A program made the translations under genes and the position numbers. A DNA stretch of 64,000 nucleotides from Phyllobacterium zundukense (lineage in GTDB: Bacteria; Pseudomonadota; Alphaproteobacteria; Rhizobiales; Rhizobiaceae): assembly GCF_002764115.1 (NCBI RefSeq), contig NZ_CP017940.1, positions 248,001 to 312,000 of the forward strand, written 5' to 3'. Positions 34,568-43,708 of the stretch are shown here, piece after piece (position 1 is the stretch's first letter; each line of letters begins with the position of its first letter). The notes beneath the pieces are model-generated. The model did not search any database and was not told the DNA's origin. It saw only the letters and a list, made by a program, of their open reading frames with translations.

Positions 34568-36325
34568 ATGAAACCGGCCAGATCAGAGCAGGAATTCCAA
34601 AATATTCTACGGCGGTTGGAGCTTGCGCTTGACGCATCGCAAATCGGCGTGTGGGAGCACAGTGCCGAGGACGAGCTGTTCTGGGATCTGCAAATGCACC
34701 GGCTCTATGCAACCGGCAAGTCGCAAAGAAAAGTAACAGCTGCCCAATGGGTTGACGCCATACATCCCGACGATCGCGCGAGGGCCCAGGAAGACTTTGA
34801 GGAAGCCATCCGCCGCAAGGGCGACTATTCGTCTGAATTCAGGATCATCCTGCCAGACGGGGAGATCCGTCATATCAGATCGAGAGCGCACTATTACGAG
34901 GATGGCAATATCTCGACATATATCGGTGCCGAATGGGATGTGACGGCGGATGTCATGCTGAATCGGGAGCTTTCGAACCAGAAGGCGATTGCCGAGGCGA
35001 GGGCACTTGCCCTTGAAGCAAGTACCGCCCAGATCGAATATGCCGCTGAACACGACTATCTGACGGGTCTGCCCAACAGGCGCTTTTTCGACAAGCGGCT
35101 TTCGGAATTGTCGGCGGACTGCAGTCTGGACCGGTTGGCAATTCTTCATGTCGATCTCGATTACTTCAAGCAGATCAACGACACGGCCGGCCACGCCGCT
35201 GGTGATGCCGTGCTCAAATCCGCCGCACTCATGATCGCATCGGTTGTTCCGGAAAACGGATTTGTAGCGCGCATGGGCGGCGACGAATTTGTCATCCTGA
35301 TCCCGAATTTCGCGACACTCGGCGAGTTGGAGATTGTGGCCCAGCATATTGTCAGGCTTCTCAAGCAGGGGGTATCCTATGGCGGGTCATTGCTGCAAAC
35401 GGGTGCTTCAATCGGTGTGGCATGGATGAATGACGGAAACGCTGCCAACTTGCTGGCTGAATCCGACATTGCTCTCTACCGTTCGAAGAAGATGGGCCGG
35501 AACAGGGTGGAGTTTTTCGCGCCGCACCTGAAGACCGGGCTGTCTCGCGACCGGCGGATCGCTGATCACGTCAAACTCGGGCTGGAAAGAGGCGAGTTTA
35601 TACCTTTCTATCAGGTGCAGGTGGACGCTCGCACACAGCGGATCGTGGGCGTAGAGGCTCTGGCTCGCTGGAACCACCCCCAACGTGGATTGCTCTCGCC
35701 TGAATCCTTCATGAAAGTCGCGACTACTCTGGGGCTGATCGCCGAGTTCGATGCGGTCATCCTCAAGGCAATCATGCGTGACCGGCAAAGCTGGGAGGAG
35801 ATGGGCGTGACCGTACCACGGATTGCGGTCAACACGTCGGCTGCGCGACTGTCCGACCTGTCCCTGGTCGAGCAGCTGAAGCAGCTGAATATCCCGCCCA
35901 ACTCCCTCTCCTTCGAGCTACTGGAAACGGTCTTTCTCGATGACATAGAGGAGGATGTCCTCTCCAATATCGCGGCGCTGAGGCAGATGGAAATCGATAT
36001 CGAAGTAGACGACTTCGGTTCCGGGCACGCATCAATCATAGGGTTGCTCAAACTCAAGCCGAAACGGCTCAAAATCGACCAGCGACTGGTCCTGCCGATC
36101 ACAAAGTCCCGCGAGCAAAGAAGTCTCATCAGGTCGATCGTCGATATAGCCAAGACCCTCGGAATCGGGGTCATTGCTGAAGGTGTTGAATCGCTGGAGC
36201 ACGCAAAACTCTTGCGCCGGCTTGGGTGCGATACGTTGCAAGGTTATGCGATCGCGCATCCTGTCTCCGCACTGCAGCTATGCGCTCGACTGATGGCAGT
36301 GCAAAACGCCCGATTGGCAGGCTAG
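34568..36325 (+). CDS. PAS-GGDEF-EAL cyclic-di-GMP signalling protein
   Basis: A 585-residue cytoplasmic protein without membrane segments. A PAS domain (about 10-130; G-V-W-E-H, I-H-P-D-D-R-A-R, F-R-I-I-L-P-D-G-E-I-R-H-I) is followed by a GGDEF domain (160-320; active site R-M-G-G-D-E-F, no R-x-x-D inhibitory site) and an EAL domain (335-580; V-E-A-L-A-R-W, V-N-T-S-A, V-D-D-F-G-S-G, L-K-I-D, I-A-E-G-V-E, L-Q-G-Y). Both catalytic motif sets appear intact, so either or both activities are possible. It is divergent from the CSS-EAL gene with 234 bp between starts. The ribosome site is weak. Confidence 0.9.
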   Translation: MKPARSEQEFQNILRRLELALDASQIGVWEHSAEDELFWDLQMHRLYATGKSQRKVTAAQWVDAIHPDDRARAQEDFEEAIRRKGDYSSEFRIILPDGEIRHIRSRAHYYEDGNISTYIGAEWDVTADVMLNRELSNQKAIAEARALALEASTAQIEYAAEHDYLTGLPNRRFFDKRLSELSADCSLDRLAILHVDLDYFKQINDTAGHAAGDAVLKSAALMIASVVPENGFVARMGGDEFVILIPNFATLGELEIVAQHIVRLLKQGVSYGGSLLQTGASIGVAWMNDGNAANLLAESDIALYRSKKMGRNRVEFFAPHLKTGLSRDRRIADHVKLGLERGEFIPFYQVQVDARTQRIVGVEALARWNHPQRGLLSPESFMKVATTLGLIAEFDAVILKAIMRDRQSWEEMGVTVPRIAVNTSAARLSDLSLVEQLKQLNIPPNSLSFELLETVFLDDIEEDVLSNIAALRQMEIDIEVDDFGSGHASIIGLLKLKPKRLKIDQRLVLPITKSREQRSLIRSIVDIAKTLGIGVIAEGVESLEHAKLLRRLGCDTLQGYAIAHPVSALQLCARLMAVQNARLAG

Positions 36326-36356
36326 GTGCCTTTCGTTTGGGCAGCACGCGCGCCAG

Positions 36357-36656
36357 CTAATGCTCGGTCCGTGGCTCGCTCAATGAAATCCTGGCATCCC
36401 TGAAGGGAAATGGCTTCTGGAAGTGCCCGCGGCCTGCCAGGAAATTGAGCTCACGGTTTGCTGCCATTACGGCTAGTTCGTCTTCATCGCGAATGCCGCT
36501 TTCGAATATAGCCATGATAATGCGGGCAAGGTCGTTGCAGCGTTCATGTGTTTTGGGGCAGCGGTCCAGCAATTGCGATGCCCTGTTGTGAGCTCGCTGC
36601 ATGATTTCCCAATCAGTCGTTGCAAAGATACGTCGGTCTCGGTCCGAAAATGCCAT
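36357..36656 (-). CDS. Small hypothetical protein
   Basis: A 99-residue product starting M-A-F-S-D-R-D-R-R-I-F, with GAGGGAG about six bases upstream of ATG 36656; an in-frame ATG at 36686 would contain that site. It is charged and helical with no signal peptide or membrane segment, and two Cys near the middle (D-R-C-P-K-T-H-E-R-C). I recognise no family. It is convergent with the PAS-GGDEF-EAL gene, 31 bp away. Confidence 0.55.
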   Translation of the reverse strand: MAFSDRDRRIFATTDWEIMQRAHNRASQLLDRCPKTHERCNDLARIIMAIFESGIRDEDELAVMAANRELNFLAGRGHFQKPFPFRDARISLSEPRTEH

Positions 36657-36894
36657 GACACGCTCCCTCTGTTCGGGCGAGAACACATCCTGTTGCGGGT
36701 CGCCGTTCCCGCGTGCTCATCAGAGCTGGCAATATCAGAAAAGCTAAGCGCATTTCTGAACCAGCCGCAAATCGAATTTAATTGTGCAGTCTTCCGCACC
36801 ACTTACCGCAATGCGGAATCAGGGTCCGCATCATCAAATTGAGCAAGGGCCTATCCATCATTTGGTGGAGCCAGACAAAATGTGATTAGCCGGT

Positions 36895-37926
36895 TCATGC
36901 CGATGACTGAAGTGTTCGTGCATTTGCTCTTTCCAGCAGACGCATCAGGCCGGTTTCGGCGCCGCTCAGACCCTTGCGGTATGGCGCCCGGAGAAGCGAA
37001 TTGTCGAGATCGCCGGCATTGAAGCAGTCTGTCACCAACGGGTGAACATAGCTTGATCTGGTCACTGCGGGTGTGTTGCGCAGAAACTCGCTGACATTGC
37101 GCATTGCCGCGGCGATTGCCCGTTTTCTGGCTGCATCGGTCCTTGCATCGATCTGGGCAAGGAACTCAAGCGCGCGTGCCGAACCATGAAATGTCCGGAA
37201 ATCCTTGGCACTGACTTTCGAGCCGGAGATTTCGCGTAGATATTCGTTCAGCTCGCCCGCATGGAGGCTGCGCCAGCGGCGTTCGTCCTTGTATTGGAAG
37301 AGCCTGCCGCGCCTTTTCAGCGTGCTCAAACGCTTTACGGCGCACCGGTCCTTGATGGTTATTTCGTTCTTTTTCTTGGACTTGCCGGCGAAGACGAAAT
37401 TGGCAACGTTGCCGTCGATCTTAAGATCACTGCTCTTGAGCGATGCGATGCCGCGACCACCATCCTTGGCATATTTTTCATGTCCCGCGCGGAAAGCCTT
37501 CTGGTCGATCAACCGTACCGCAAGCGCGGCAAGCGGACGGCTCGATGTGGGCGGGCGTTGCATGTCGCGAAGGATGCGCTTGCGGATATGGGGGAGCGCC
37601 TTGCCGAAGGCGAGCAGGCGATGGGTCTTCATGCTGTTGCGCACGGATTCCCATTTCGGATGATAAATATACTGACGGCGTCCGAGATCGTCCTTGCCAA
37701 CGGCCTGAATATGCCCGCTTTCGCTGTCGCAGCAGAAGACGTCAGTCCAGGCGGGCGGGATGACCAGGGCGACCATACGCTCAACGTGTTTTTTGGAGAC
37801 CGGCCGTCCATTGGTCCGACTATAACTGAATCCATTTTTGGATGGCTCGCGTTTCAGGGTGAATGTGTCCGGGTCGACCAGTTCGAGGCCGAACTCTTCC
37901 GCATAGTCGACATAATCCAACGGCAT
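36895..37926 (-). CDS. DNA topoisomerase IB
   Basis: A 343-residue bacterial type IB topoisomerase of the poxvirus-like class, which relaxes supercoils through a 3'-phosphotyrosyl intermediate. The N-terminal domain is recognisable by I-P-P-A-W-T-D-V and R-R-Q-Y-I-Y-H-P-K-W; catalytic residues appear in G-I-A-S-L-K, the S-A-K-D-F-R-T-F-H-G block, and N-T-P-A-V-T-R-S-S-Y-V-H-P, whose Tyr is the nucleophile. It is divergent from a Ku gene and adjacent to LigD, forming a DNA repair and topology group common in rhizobia. Confidence 0.92.
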   Translation of the reverse strand: MPLDYVDYAEEFGLELVDPDTFTLKREPSKNGFSYSRTNGRPVSKKHVERMVALVIPPAWTDVFCCDSESGHIQAVGKDDLGRRQYIYHPKWESVRNSMKTHRLLAFGKALPHIRKRILRDMQRPPTSSRPLAALAVRLIDQKAFRAGHEKYAKDGGRGIASLKSSDLKIDGNVANFVFAGKSKKKNEITIKDRCAVKRLSTLKRRGRLFQYKDERRWRSLHAGELNEYLREISGSKVSAKDFRTFHGSARALEFLAQIDARTDAARKRAIAAAMRNVSEFLRNTPAVTRSSYVHPLVTDCFNAGDLDNSLLRAPYRKGLSGAETGLMRLLERANARTLQSSA

Positions 37927-38149
37927 TTCTTCACCCTGTTGCTGCGGATGAAGAACGTGGCAGGGGGGCGACTGTTCCCTGCGCAGCCAAAAAGGTGCAT
38001 GGTGCTGAAGGTGAACTCTTTGCCAGCCTGCCGCAGATCAACAAGCTGGACATACTGGCGTCAAAGCTGCCCTGAACCCGCGCTCGGCAATTTTGGAACC
38101 AAATTTCGGCTGAATCGTTCATGCCAATCGTAAGGGGAAGGTATGTTCC

Positions 38150-38956
38150 ATGGCTCCACGATCATTCTGGAAGGGATATCTCAAACTCTCACTCGTGACT
38201 TGCCCGGTGGCGATGGTGCCGGCGACCACAGACGATGAAAAAGTGCGCTTTCACACGCTGAACCGGAAAACTGGCAACCGTGTCGTGAGCCAATTTGTCG
38301 ATTCAGTGAGCGGCAAGCCCGTCGACGAGGATGATGAGGTCAAGGGCTATCAGCGCGGCGAAGATGAATATGTCATGCTCGAGGATGATGAGATCAGTGC
38401 GGTAGCACTTGAAAGTACGCGCACGATCGACATCGAGATGTTTGTCCCACGCGAGAGCATCGACTGGATCTGGTATGACAAGCCGCATTATCTGACGCCG
38501 GACGATCCTGTGGGTGAGGAAGCTTTTTCGGTGATCCGCGACGCGATGGAAGCGACAGGCAGGGTCGGCATATCGCGACTTGTCATGTACCGGCGCGAGC
38601 GGGCGGTGATGCTGGAGCCGCGTGACCGCGGCATTGTGCTATGGACGCTGCGCTATGGCGATGAGGTGCGCGATCGCGATGCCTATTTCGGTGATATCAA
38701 GAATGACAAGATCGACAGTCAGCTGATGGAACTGGTGAAGACTCTTATCGAGGAGCGGAAGAAGCCCTGGGACCCGAAAATGGTCGACGATCCCGTACAG
38801 GATCGTCTGCTGGAGATCATCGCCGCGAAGAAGAAGGGCAAGAAGCGGCCTGCCGCGACGAAGGCCGCCGAGCCTGACCAATCGAGCAATGTCATCAACA
38901 TCATGGATGCGCTGCGCAAGAGCATTGCCAGCGAAGGCAAATCCAAAAAACGTTAG
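38150..38956 (+). CDS. ku: Non-homologous end-joining protein Ku (first copy)
   Basis: A 268-residue Ku homologue that binds DNA ends as a homodimer and recruits LigD. It starts M-A-P-R-S-F-W-K-G-Y-L-K-L-S-L-V-T-C-P-V, with the family blocks F-H-T-L-N-R-K-T-G-N-R-V, G-Y-Q-R-G-E-D-E-Y and Y-Y-T-like later part I-W-Y-D-K-P-H-Y-L. The C-terminal tail is Lys-rich (K-K-K-G-K-K-R). Its TAG overlaps the TAA of the convergent ligD gene. A second Ku gene lies at 41503-42336 on the opposite strand. Confidence 0.95.
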   Translation: MAPRSFWKGYLKLSLVTCPVAMVPATTDDEKVRFHTLNRKTGNRVVSQFVDSVSGKPVDEDDEVKGYQRGEDEYVMLEDDEISAVALESTRTIDIEMFVPRESIDWIWYDKPHYLTPDDPVGEEAFSVIRDAMEATGRVGISRLVMYRRERAVMLEPRDRGIVLWTLRYGDEVRDRDAYFGDIKNDKIDSQLMELVKTLIEERKKPWDPKMVDDPVQDRLLEIIAAKKKGKKRPAATKAAEPDQSSNVINIMDALRKSIASEGKSKKR

Positions 38957-41499
38957 GTGCTCTTCTTGCGCGGCGCCTTCGGTTTTTCGATCGGGGCGGC
39001 GGCGGCACGAAAATCAGCCCAGGGATCGGTTTTGTATGAGGAAACCCGGATCGGGGTATTCAATACGGTAAAATAGTTGGGTCCTATGCCGGGATTCAGT
39101 TCATCCCATGCCAGAGGCATTGATACCGCCGCACCTGGACGCGCACGGGTAGAGTATGGTGCGACTGCGGTGGCGCCTCTCTGGTTACGCAGATAATCGA
39201 TGAGGATCTTGCCTTTGCGCTTCGACTTGGTGATCGTCGAGACGTAGAGATCGGGGCTGTCCGACGCCATGGAATCGGCGATGGCCTTGGTGAAAGCCTT
39301 CACCTCCGGCCACGCGGCCTTGGGTTTCAGTGGCACAACCACATGAAGGCCCTTGCCTCCCGAGGTCTTGAGAAAGGCCTTGAGGCCGGCCTGTTCAAGC
39401 CGCTGACGTGTTTCCTGTGCCGCTTCGATCACTTTTGTCCAAGGTACGTCATCGCCAGGATCAAGGTCCATGATGATCATGTCCGGATGTTCCCAGTCGG
39501 CAATGGTCGAGCCCCACGGGTGAATTTCGAGAACGGCGGATTGCACCAGACCGATCAGGCCATCGAGATCATTGACGCTGATCAGCGGTTCGCCATCCTT
39601 GTCCTTGGGGTCCTTCACGAGGGCGATGTTCGGATTGAGGCCCTTCCAGGCGTGTTTCTGGAAGAAGGATTGGCCGGTGATGCCTTCGGGACTTCGCAGG
39701 AGGGCCAGCGGGCGACCAACGACGAAGGGCGAGACATACTTCCAGACGTCCGTGTAATAGTCCGCCAGACCTTCCTTGGTGACACCCTGTTCGGGCCAAT
39801 AGATGCGATCGGGATGAGTGAGTTTCACGGAGTGCCCCTCGGGTTTGAGTGGAGCGGCCGGTCTTGCTGCTTCTCGGACGACTTCAGTTGGATCTTTATC
39901 TTCGCGCAAGCCGCGAAAGGCGGCATGCCGAAGGTTCCCGTCCGCAGTCCAGCTGCGGAATTCCACATCTGCTACGAGCTCCGGCTTCGTAAAGCGTACC
40001 TGTCTGGCGGCATCGGCGCTCAGACGCTCGGCAAAGGGGCTTTCCTGCACGCGAATGCGTTCAAGCCTGCGGTATAGGTCTTCGGCGAGGGATGCGCTGT
40101 AGCCCGTGCCGACACGGCCGACATGTTCCAGCTTCTTGCCGTTATAGACGCCCATGACCAGCGAGCCTATGGCCTTGCGCGAAGTCGTGGACGGCACGTA
40201 GCCCGCAATGACGCATTCCTGGCGTTCTGAACATTTGGATTTGACCCAGCTCTTGCCGCGACCGGGGCGATAGGGGGCATCGCGCAGTTTCGATACGATG
40301 CCTTCGAGGCTGAGACGGCAGGCATGGTCAAGAATGAGCGCACCATTTCCCTCGAAATGCTCGCTGTAGCGGATGAGCGTCGATGCACCGCTGACAAGCT
40401 CTTGCAGCATGGTCTTGCGTTCGACCAGCGACAGGCCCTGCAAATTATAGCCGTCGAGATAGAGAAGGTCGAAAATATAAAAGACGAAGCGGTCTGTCCG
40501 GTCTGCGCTGAGATCGGCCTGCAGGGCGGAAAAATCCGAGGCGCCAGCCGCGGTTTCCACCACCAGTTCACCATCGATGAGTGCCGTACCAACGGGCAGG
40601 TCCTGAAACGCCGCCACTATCTGCTTGCCAAACTTTTTCGTCCAGTCGAGACCGCTGCGGGTAAGGAGCTTGACGCGGCCAGCTTCAATCCGCACCTGCA
40701 GGCGATAGCCATCGAACTTTATCTCGTGGATCCAACGCTCGCCTGTGGGCGGTTTTGGCGCGAGTGCAGCCAATGCCGGTTCGACGAAGGAGGGGAGGCG
40801 AGTCTTCTTCGCTCCCTTTACGCTGGAAGGATCGGGGACGGTGGCTTCATCCGCCACGACGGGCTTTTTTGAAGGCTTTGCCTTTACGGCCTGCTTGTCG
40901 ATCTTGCCGGTCTTCGACGACCATCCCGGGTCTTCACCGGCCACTTCGGCAATCTCACGGCCGGTTTTTACGGATTTCGGCTTTTCCTCAAGGATATCGG
41001 GATCGCGTTCCGAGCGCGCAGCTTCGTCCTCACCCTTGATCAGCAGCCAGTTTTCATGTTTTTCGCGCGGCTTGCCTTGCATGCGCACCAGGTGCCATCG
41101 CCCGGAGAGCTTCTTGCCATGAAGCTCGAATTCCATGTGGCCTTTCGCATAGCCCCGGTCGGGATCATGGACTGGAGCCCATGTACCGCGATCCCAGATG
41201 ATGACGGTGCCGCCGCCATATTCCCCCTTGGGTATCGTTCCTTCAAAGTCACCATATTCGAGCGGGTGATCTTCGACATGGACAGCCAGCCGCTTTTCAC
41301 CCGGAACGAGACTGGGGCCGCGGGTCACGGCCCAACTTTTCAGGACGCCATCCATCTCGAGCCGGAAATCATAATGCAGCCGTCGTGCATCGTGCTTTTG
41401 AATGACGAAGCTGTTTCCGGTCTTGCGGGCCTTGCGGCCCTTCGGTTCGGATGTCGTCTTGAAATCGCGTTTCTTGCGGTAGGTTTCAAGCGCGACCAC
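38953..41499 (-). CDS. ligD: Multifunctional ATP-dependent DNA ligase LigD (PE-LIG-POL)
   Basis: An 848-residue end-joining enzyme. Residues 1-190 are the 3'-phosphoesterase domain (H-D-A-R-R-L-H-Y-D-F-R-L-E, D-H-P-L-E-Y). About residues 225-530 are the ligase with nucleotidyl-transfer motif E-I-K-F-D-G-Y-R near residue 250 and E-G-I-V-S-K. Residues 555-845 are the primase-like polymerase (T-H-P-D-R-I-Y-W-P, M-D-L-D-P-G with catalytic Asp, S-G-G-K-G-L-H). The domain order PE-LIG-POL is the usual alphaproteobacterial one. It begins 3 bp after the second Ku gene, so the two form an operon. Confidence 0.95.
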   Translation of the reverse strand: MVALETYRKKRDFKTTSEPKGRKARKTGNSFVIQKHDARRLHYDFRLEMDGVLKSWAVTRGPSLVPGEKRLAVHVEDHPLEYGDFEGTIPKGEYGGGTVIIWDRGTWAPVHDPDRGYAKGHMEFELHGKKLSGRWHLVRMQGKPREKHENWLLIKGEDEAARSERDPDILEEKPKSVKTGREIAEVAGEDPGWSSKTGKIDKQAVKAKPSKKPVVADEATVPDPSSVKGAKKTRLPSFVEPALAALAPKPPTGERWIHEIKFDGYRLQVRIEAGRVKLLTRSGLDWTKKFGKQIVAAFQDLPVGTALIDGELVVETAAGASDFSALQADLSADRTDRFVFYIFDLLYLDGYNLQGLSLVERKTMLQELVSGASTLIRYSEHFEGNGALILDHACRLSLEGIVSKLRDAPYRPGRGKSWVKSKCSERQECVIAGYVPSTTSRKAIGSLVMGVYNGKKLEHVGRVGTGYSASLAEDLYRRLERIRVQESPFAERLSADAARQVRFTKPELVADVEFRSWTADGNLRHAAFRGLREDKDPTEVVREAARPAAPLKPEGHSVKLTHPDRIYWPEQGVTKEGLADYYTDVWKYVSPFVVGRPLALLRSPEGITGQSFFQKHAWKGLNPNIALVKDPKDKDGEPLISVNDLDGLIGLVQSAVLEIHPWGSTIADWEHPDMIIMDLDPGDDVPWTKVIEAAQETRQRLEQAGLKAFLKTSGGKGLHVVVPLKPKAAWPEVKAFTKAIADSMASDSPDLYVSTITKSKRKGKILIDYLRNQRGATAVAPYSTRARPGAAVSMPLAWDELNPGIGPNYFTVLNTPIRVSSYKTDPWADFRAAAAPIEKPKAPRKKST

Positions 41500-41502
41500 A
41501 GA

Positions 41503-42336
41503 TCAGCTCGCTTTCCGACGCACAGGCTCCGCCTTGGCTTTCTTCGCCGCTGCCGGTTTCTTGCCCATGCCTGCGCTTGCACGCAGTGCCTGCATGAGAT
41601 CGACGACCTTGTCGGTTTTTTGTTGTTTTCTCGCGGGGATCGCCTTGCCTTCAAGTTTTGCCTTGACCAACTCGGCAAGCGCCTCCTCATAGCGATCGTC
41701 GTATTTCGATGGGTCGAAAGTGCCGTATTTCGTCTCGATGATATGTTTGGCAAGGTCGAGCATCTCGCCCTTGATCTTCATCTCAGGAATATCGCTGAAA
41801 GCGTCTTTGGCCGAACGCACTCCATAATCGAAATTCAAGGTGGTGGCGATCAGGCCGGAATCTTCGGCGCGGATCAGCAGCGTACGGACGCGGCGGAAAA
41901 GCACCGTCTGGGCGAGGGCGGCGACTTTCTCAGCCCTGAGGCCCTCGCGGATGAGTTCAAATGCCTCCTGGCCATGTCTGTCGCTTGGCGTGAGATAGTA
42001 GGGCTTGTCGAAATAGATATGGTCGATCTCATCGTAGGATATGAAGGCTTCGACAGCCATGGTCTTATCGCTTTCAGGAACCGCAGCTGCAACCTCGTCC
42101 GGCTCCAGCACGATGTAATCATTGGCGCCGATCTCGTAGCCCTTGACCTGATCCTCACGTTCGACCGGCTTGCCGGTGTCGCTGTCGATGAATTGCCGGT
42201 TCACTCTGTGGCCGGTTTCGCGATTGAGGGTATGGAAGGCTATGCGGTCCGCTGTCGAGGCGGCCGTATAAAGGGCTACGGGGCAAGTGAGCTCCGCAAC
42301 CTTCAGAAAACCCTTCCAGTTTGCTCGTGGCGCCAA
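41503..42336 (-). CDS. ku: Non-homologous end-joining protein Ku (second copy)
   Basis: A 277-residue Ku homologue beginning M-A-P-R-A-N-W-K-G-F-L-K-V-A-E-L-T-C-P-V, with F-H-T-L-N-R-E-T-G-H-R-V, G-Y-E-I-G-A-N-D-Y and I-Y-F-D-K-P-Y-Y-L matching the first Ku block for block but clearly diverged, so this is an old paralogue, not a recent duplication. The Lys/Ala-rich tail (K-K-P-A-A-A-K-K) is typical of DNA-binding Ku C-termini. It is first in an operon with ligD. Rhizobia commonly carry several ku genes with different roles; heterodimers are possible. Confidence 0.95.
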   Translation of the reverse strand: MAPRANWKGFLKVAELTCPVALYTAASTADRIAFHTLNRETGHRVNRQFIDSDTGKPVEREDQVKGYEIGANDYIVLEPDEVAAAVPESDKTMAVEAFISYDEIDHIYFDKPYYLTPSDRHGQEAFELIREGLRAEKVAALAQTVLFRRVRTLLIRAEDSGLIATTLNFDYGVRSAKDAFSDIPEMKIKGEMLDLAKHIIETKYGTFDPSKYDDRYEEALAELVKAKLEGKAIPARKQQKTDKVVDLMQALRASAGMGKKPAAAKKAKAEPVRRKAS

Positions 42337-42406
42337 TACTCAAGACTCCCTTCGGCTACGCGAGGAAAATGCCGGAGAATACATTTGGTTCCGATTGCAG
42401 GGCTTA

Positions 42407-43708
42407 TTATGCCGAAATCCTTTGGATTTGGATAGTGCGGGCCTTTACGTGCGTTGCGCGCCCGGCTCCCCAGCCGAATATGGCGACCCCAAGCCCTAGT
42501 AAAACGAACAGGATTGCCGTTGTACCGTAACCCCCGGTTACACTGTGGATCAGCCCGACAAGCAGTGGGCCAACGGCGGCAAGCATGTAGCCAATGCACT
42601 GCGCCATTCCCGAAAGATGGGAAGCGACATGGGAATCTCCGGACCGCAACACGATGATAGTCATGGCAACCGCAATAAGCCCGCCCTGCCCAAGGCCCTG
42701 AATGACGGCCCAGAGCCAGACGGTCGATAAGGGCGCAAACAGGAAGCCGAGCAGGCCCGCGACAGCAAGTGTGACAAGCGCGACGTTGATCAGCCGCTGG
42801 TCTTTGCAACGTACCGCGATCGAAGGCACGAGGAGGCAGGCGAAAACCTGCGCCATGACAGAAACGGAAACAACGACGCCCGCTGTAACCCCATCGAGGC
42901 CCCGGTGACGCAGGATGGGCGACAGCCAGCCGAAGACGCAGTAAGCCAGGGCCGATTGCAGGCCCATGAACAGGGTAACCTGCCATGCCAGGCGATCACG
43001 CCACAGCCCCTCGACCTTGAAGCCGGCATGTTTCGTCCGGACCTTTCTGAAAAGCGCATGCGGAAACCAGATCAATGCAACGAGAACTGCCGGCAGGGCC
43101 CATGCACCGAGCGCCAGCGACCAGGAGCCACTCAGCATACGTTGCAAGGGAAGCGTGAAACCAGCAGCGCTGGCCGCCCCGGCGCAGAGCGCCATCGTAT
43201 AGAGACCGGTCATCATTCCGGTCCTGCTGGCAAAATCACGCTTTACAAGGCCTGGCAGCAAAACATTGCCAGTGGCAATACAGGCACCTGCAAGAGCGGT
43301 TCCAAGGAAAAGCAAGGGCAACGAGCCAAATCCGCGCAAGGCGGTGCCGAGCGCCAGAAGCAGCAAGACGCCCAGCAAGGTGCGTTCAGCACCGATGCGC
43401 TGTGCCAGTTTTGGCGCGAGCGGGGCAAATACGCCGAGACAGACAACAGGCAGCGTGGTCAAGACGCCGGCGCCAAAGGACGAAAGCCCTGTCTGTTCGA
43501 TGATTTCCGGCAGCAGTGCGGAAGCGCTTGAAAAGACGGGACGAAGATTGAAAGCGATAAGAACAAGACTGAGGCCGGTGACGATCTGTGCTGCCCGGCT
43601 GGCGAAAATCGGAGCCCGGGGCTCCGGAACACTGTCGGCTTCGGCATTGATCAGCTGCTCGCTGACGATGTCCTGGGCTCGGGAGAGAGGGGAAATATGC
43701 TGATTCAT
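42407..43708 (-). CDS. MFS transporter of the CynX/NimT type
   Basis: A 433-residue carrier with about twelve membrane segments after a 35-residue polar N-terminus. The first segment carries I-A-F-N-L-R-P-V, the F-N-L-R-P mark of the cyanate/2-nitroimidazole (CynX/NimT) subfamily. Substrate is not predictable; relatives export or import small anions and drugs. The start overlaps the stop of the GntR regulator gene (ATGA), so the two form an operon and the regulator probably senses the carrier's substrate. Confidence 0.88.
   Translation of the reverse strand: MNQHISPLSRAQDIVSEQLINAEADSVPEPRAPIFASRAAQIVTGLSLVLIAFNLRPVFSSASALLPEIIEQTGLSSFGAGVLTTLPVVCLGVFAPLAPKLAQRIGAERTLLGVLLLLALGTALRGFGSLPLLFLGTALAGACIATGNVLLPGLVKRDFASRTGMMTGLYTMALCAGAASAAGFTLPLQRMLSGSWSLALGAWALPAVLVALIWFPHALFRKVRTKHAGFKVEGLWRDRLAWQVTLFMGLQSALAYCVFGWLSPILRHRGLDGVTAGVVVSVSVMAQVFACLLVPSIAVRCKDQRLINVALVTLAVAGLLGFLFAPLSTVWLWAVIQGLGQGGLIAVAMTIIVLRSGDSHVASHLSGMAQCIGYMLAAVGPLLVGLIHSVTGGYGTTAILFVLLGLGVAIFGWGAGRATHVKARTIQIQRISA

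Noticed and set aside
41056..42435. 459-codon plus-strand open frame
   Set aside because: Opposite ligD and the second Ku gene, both certain. Length results from high G+C codon use.
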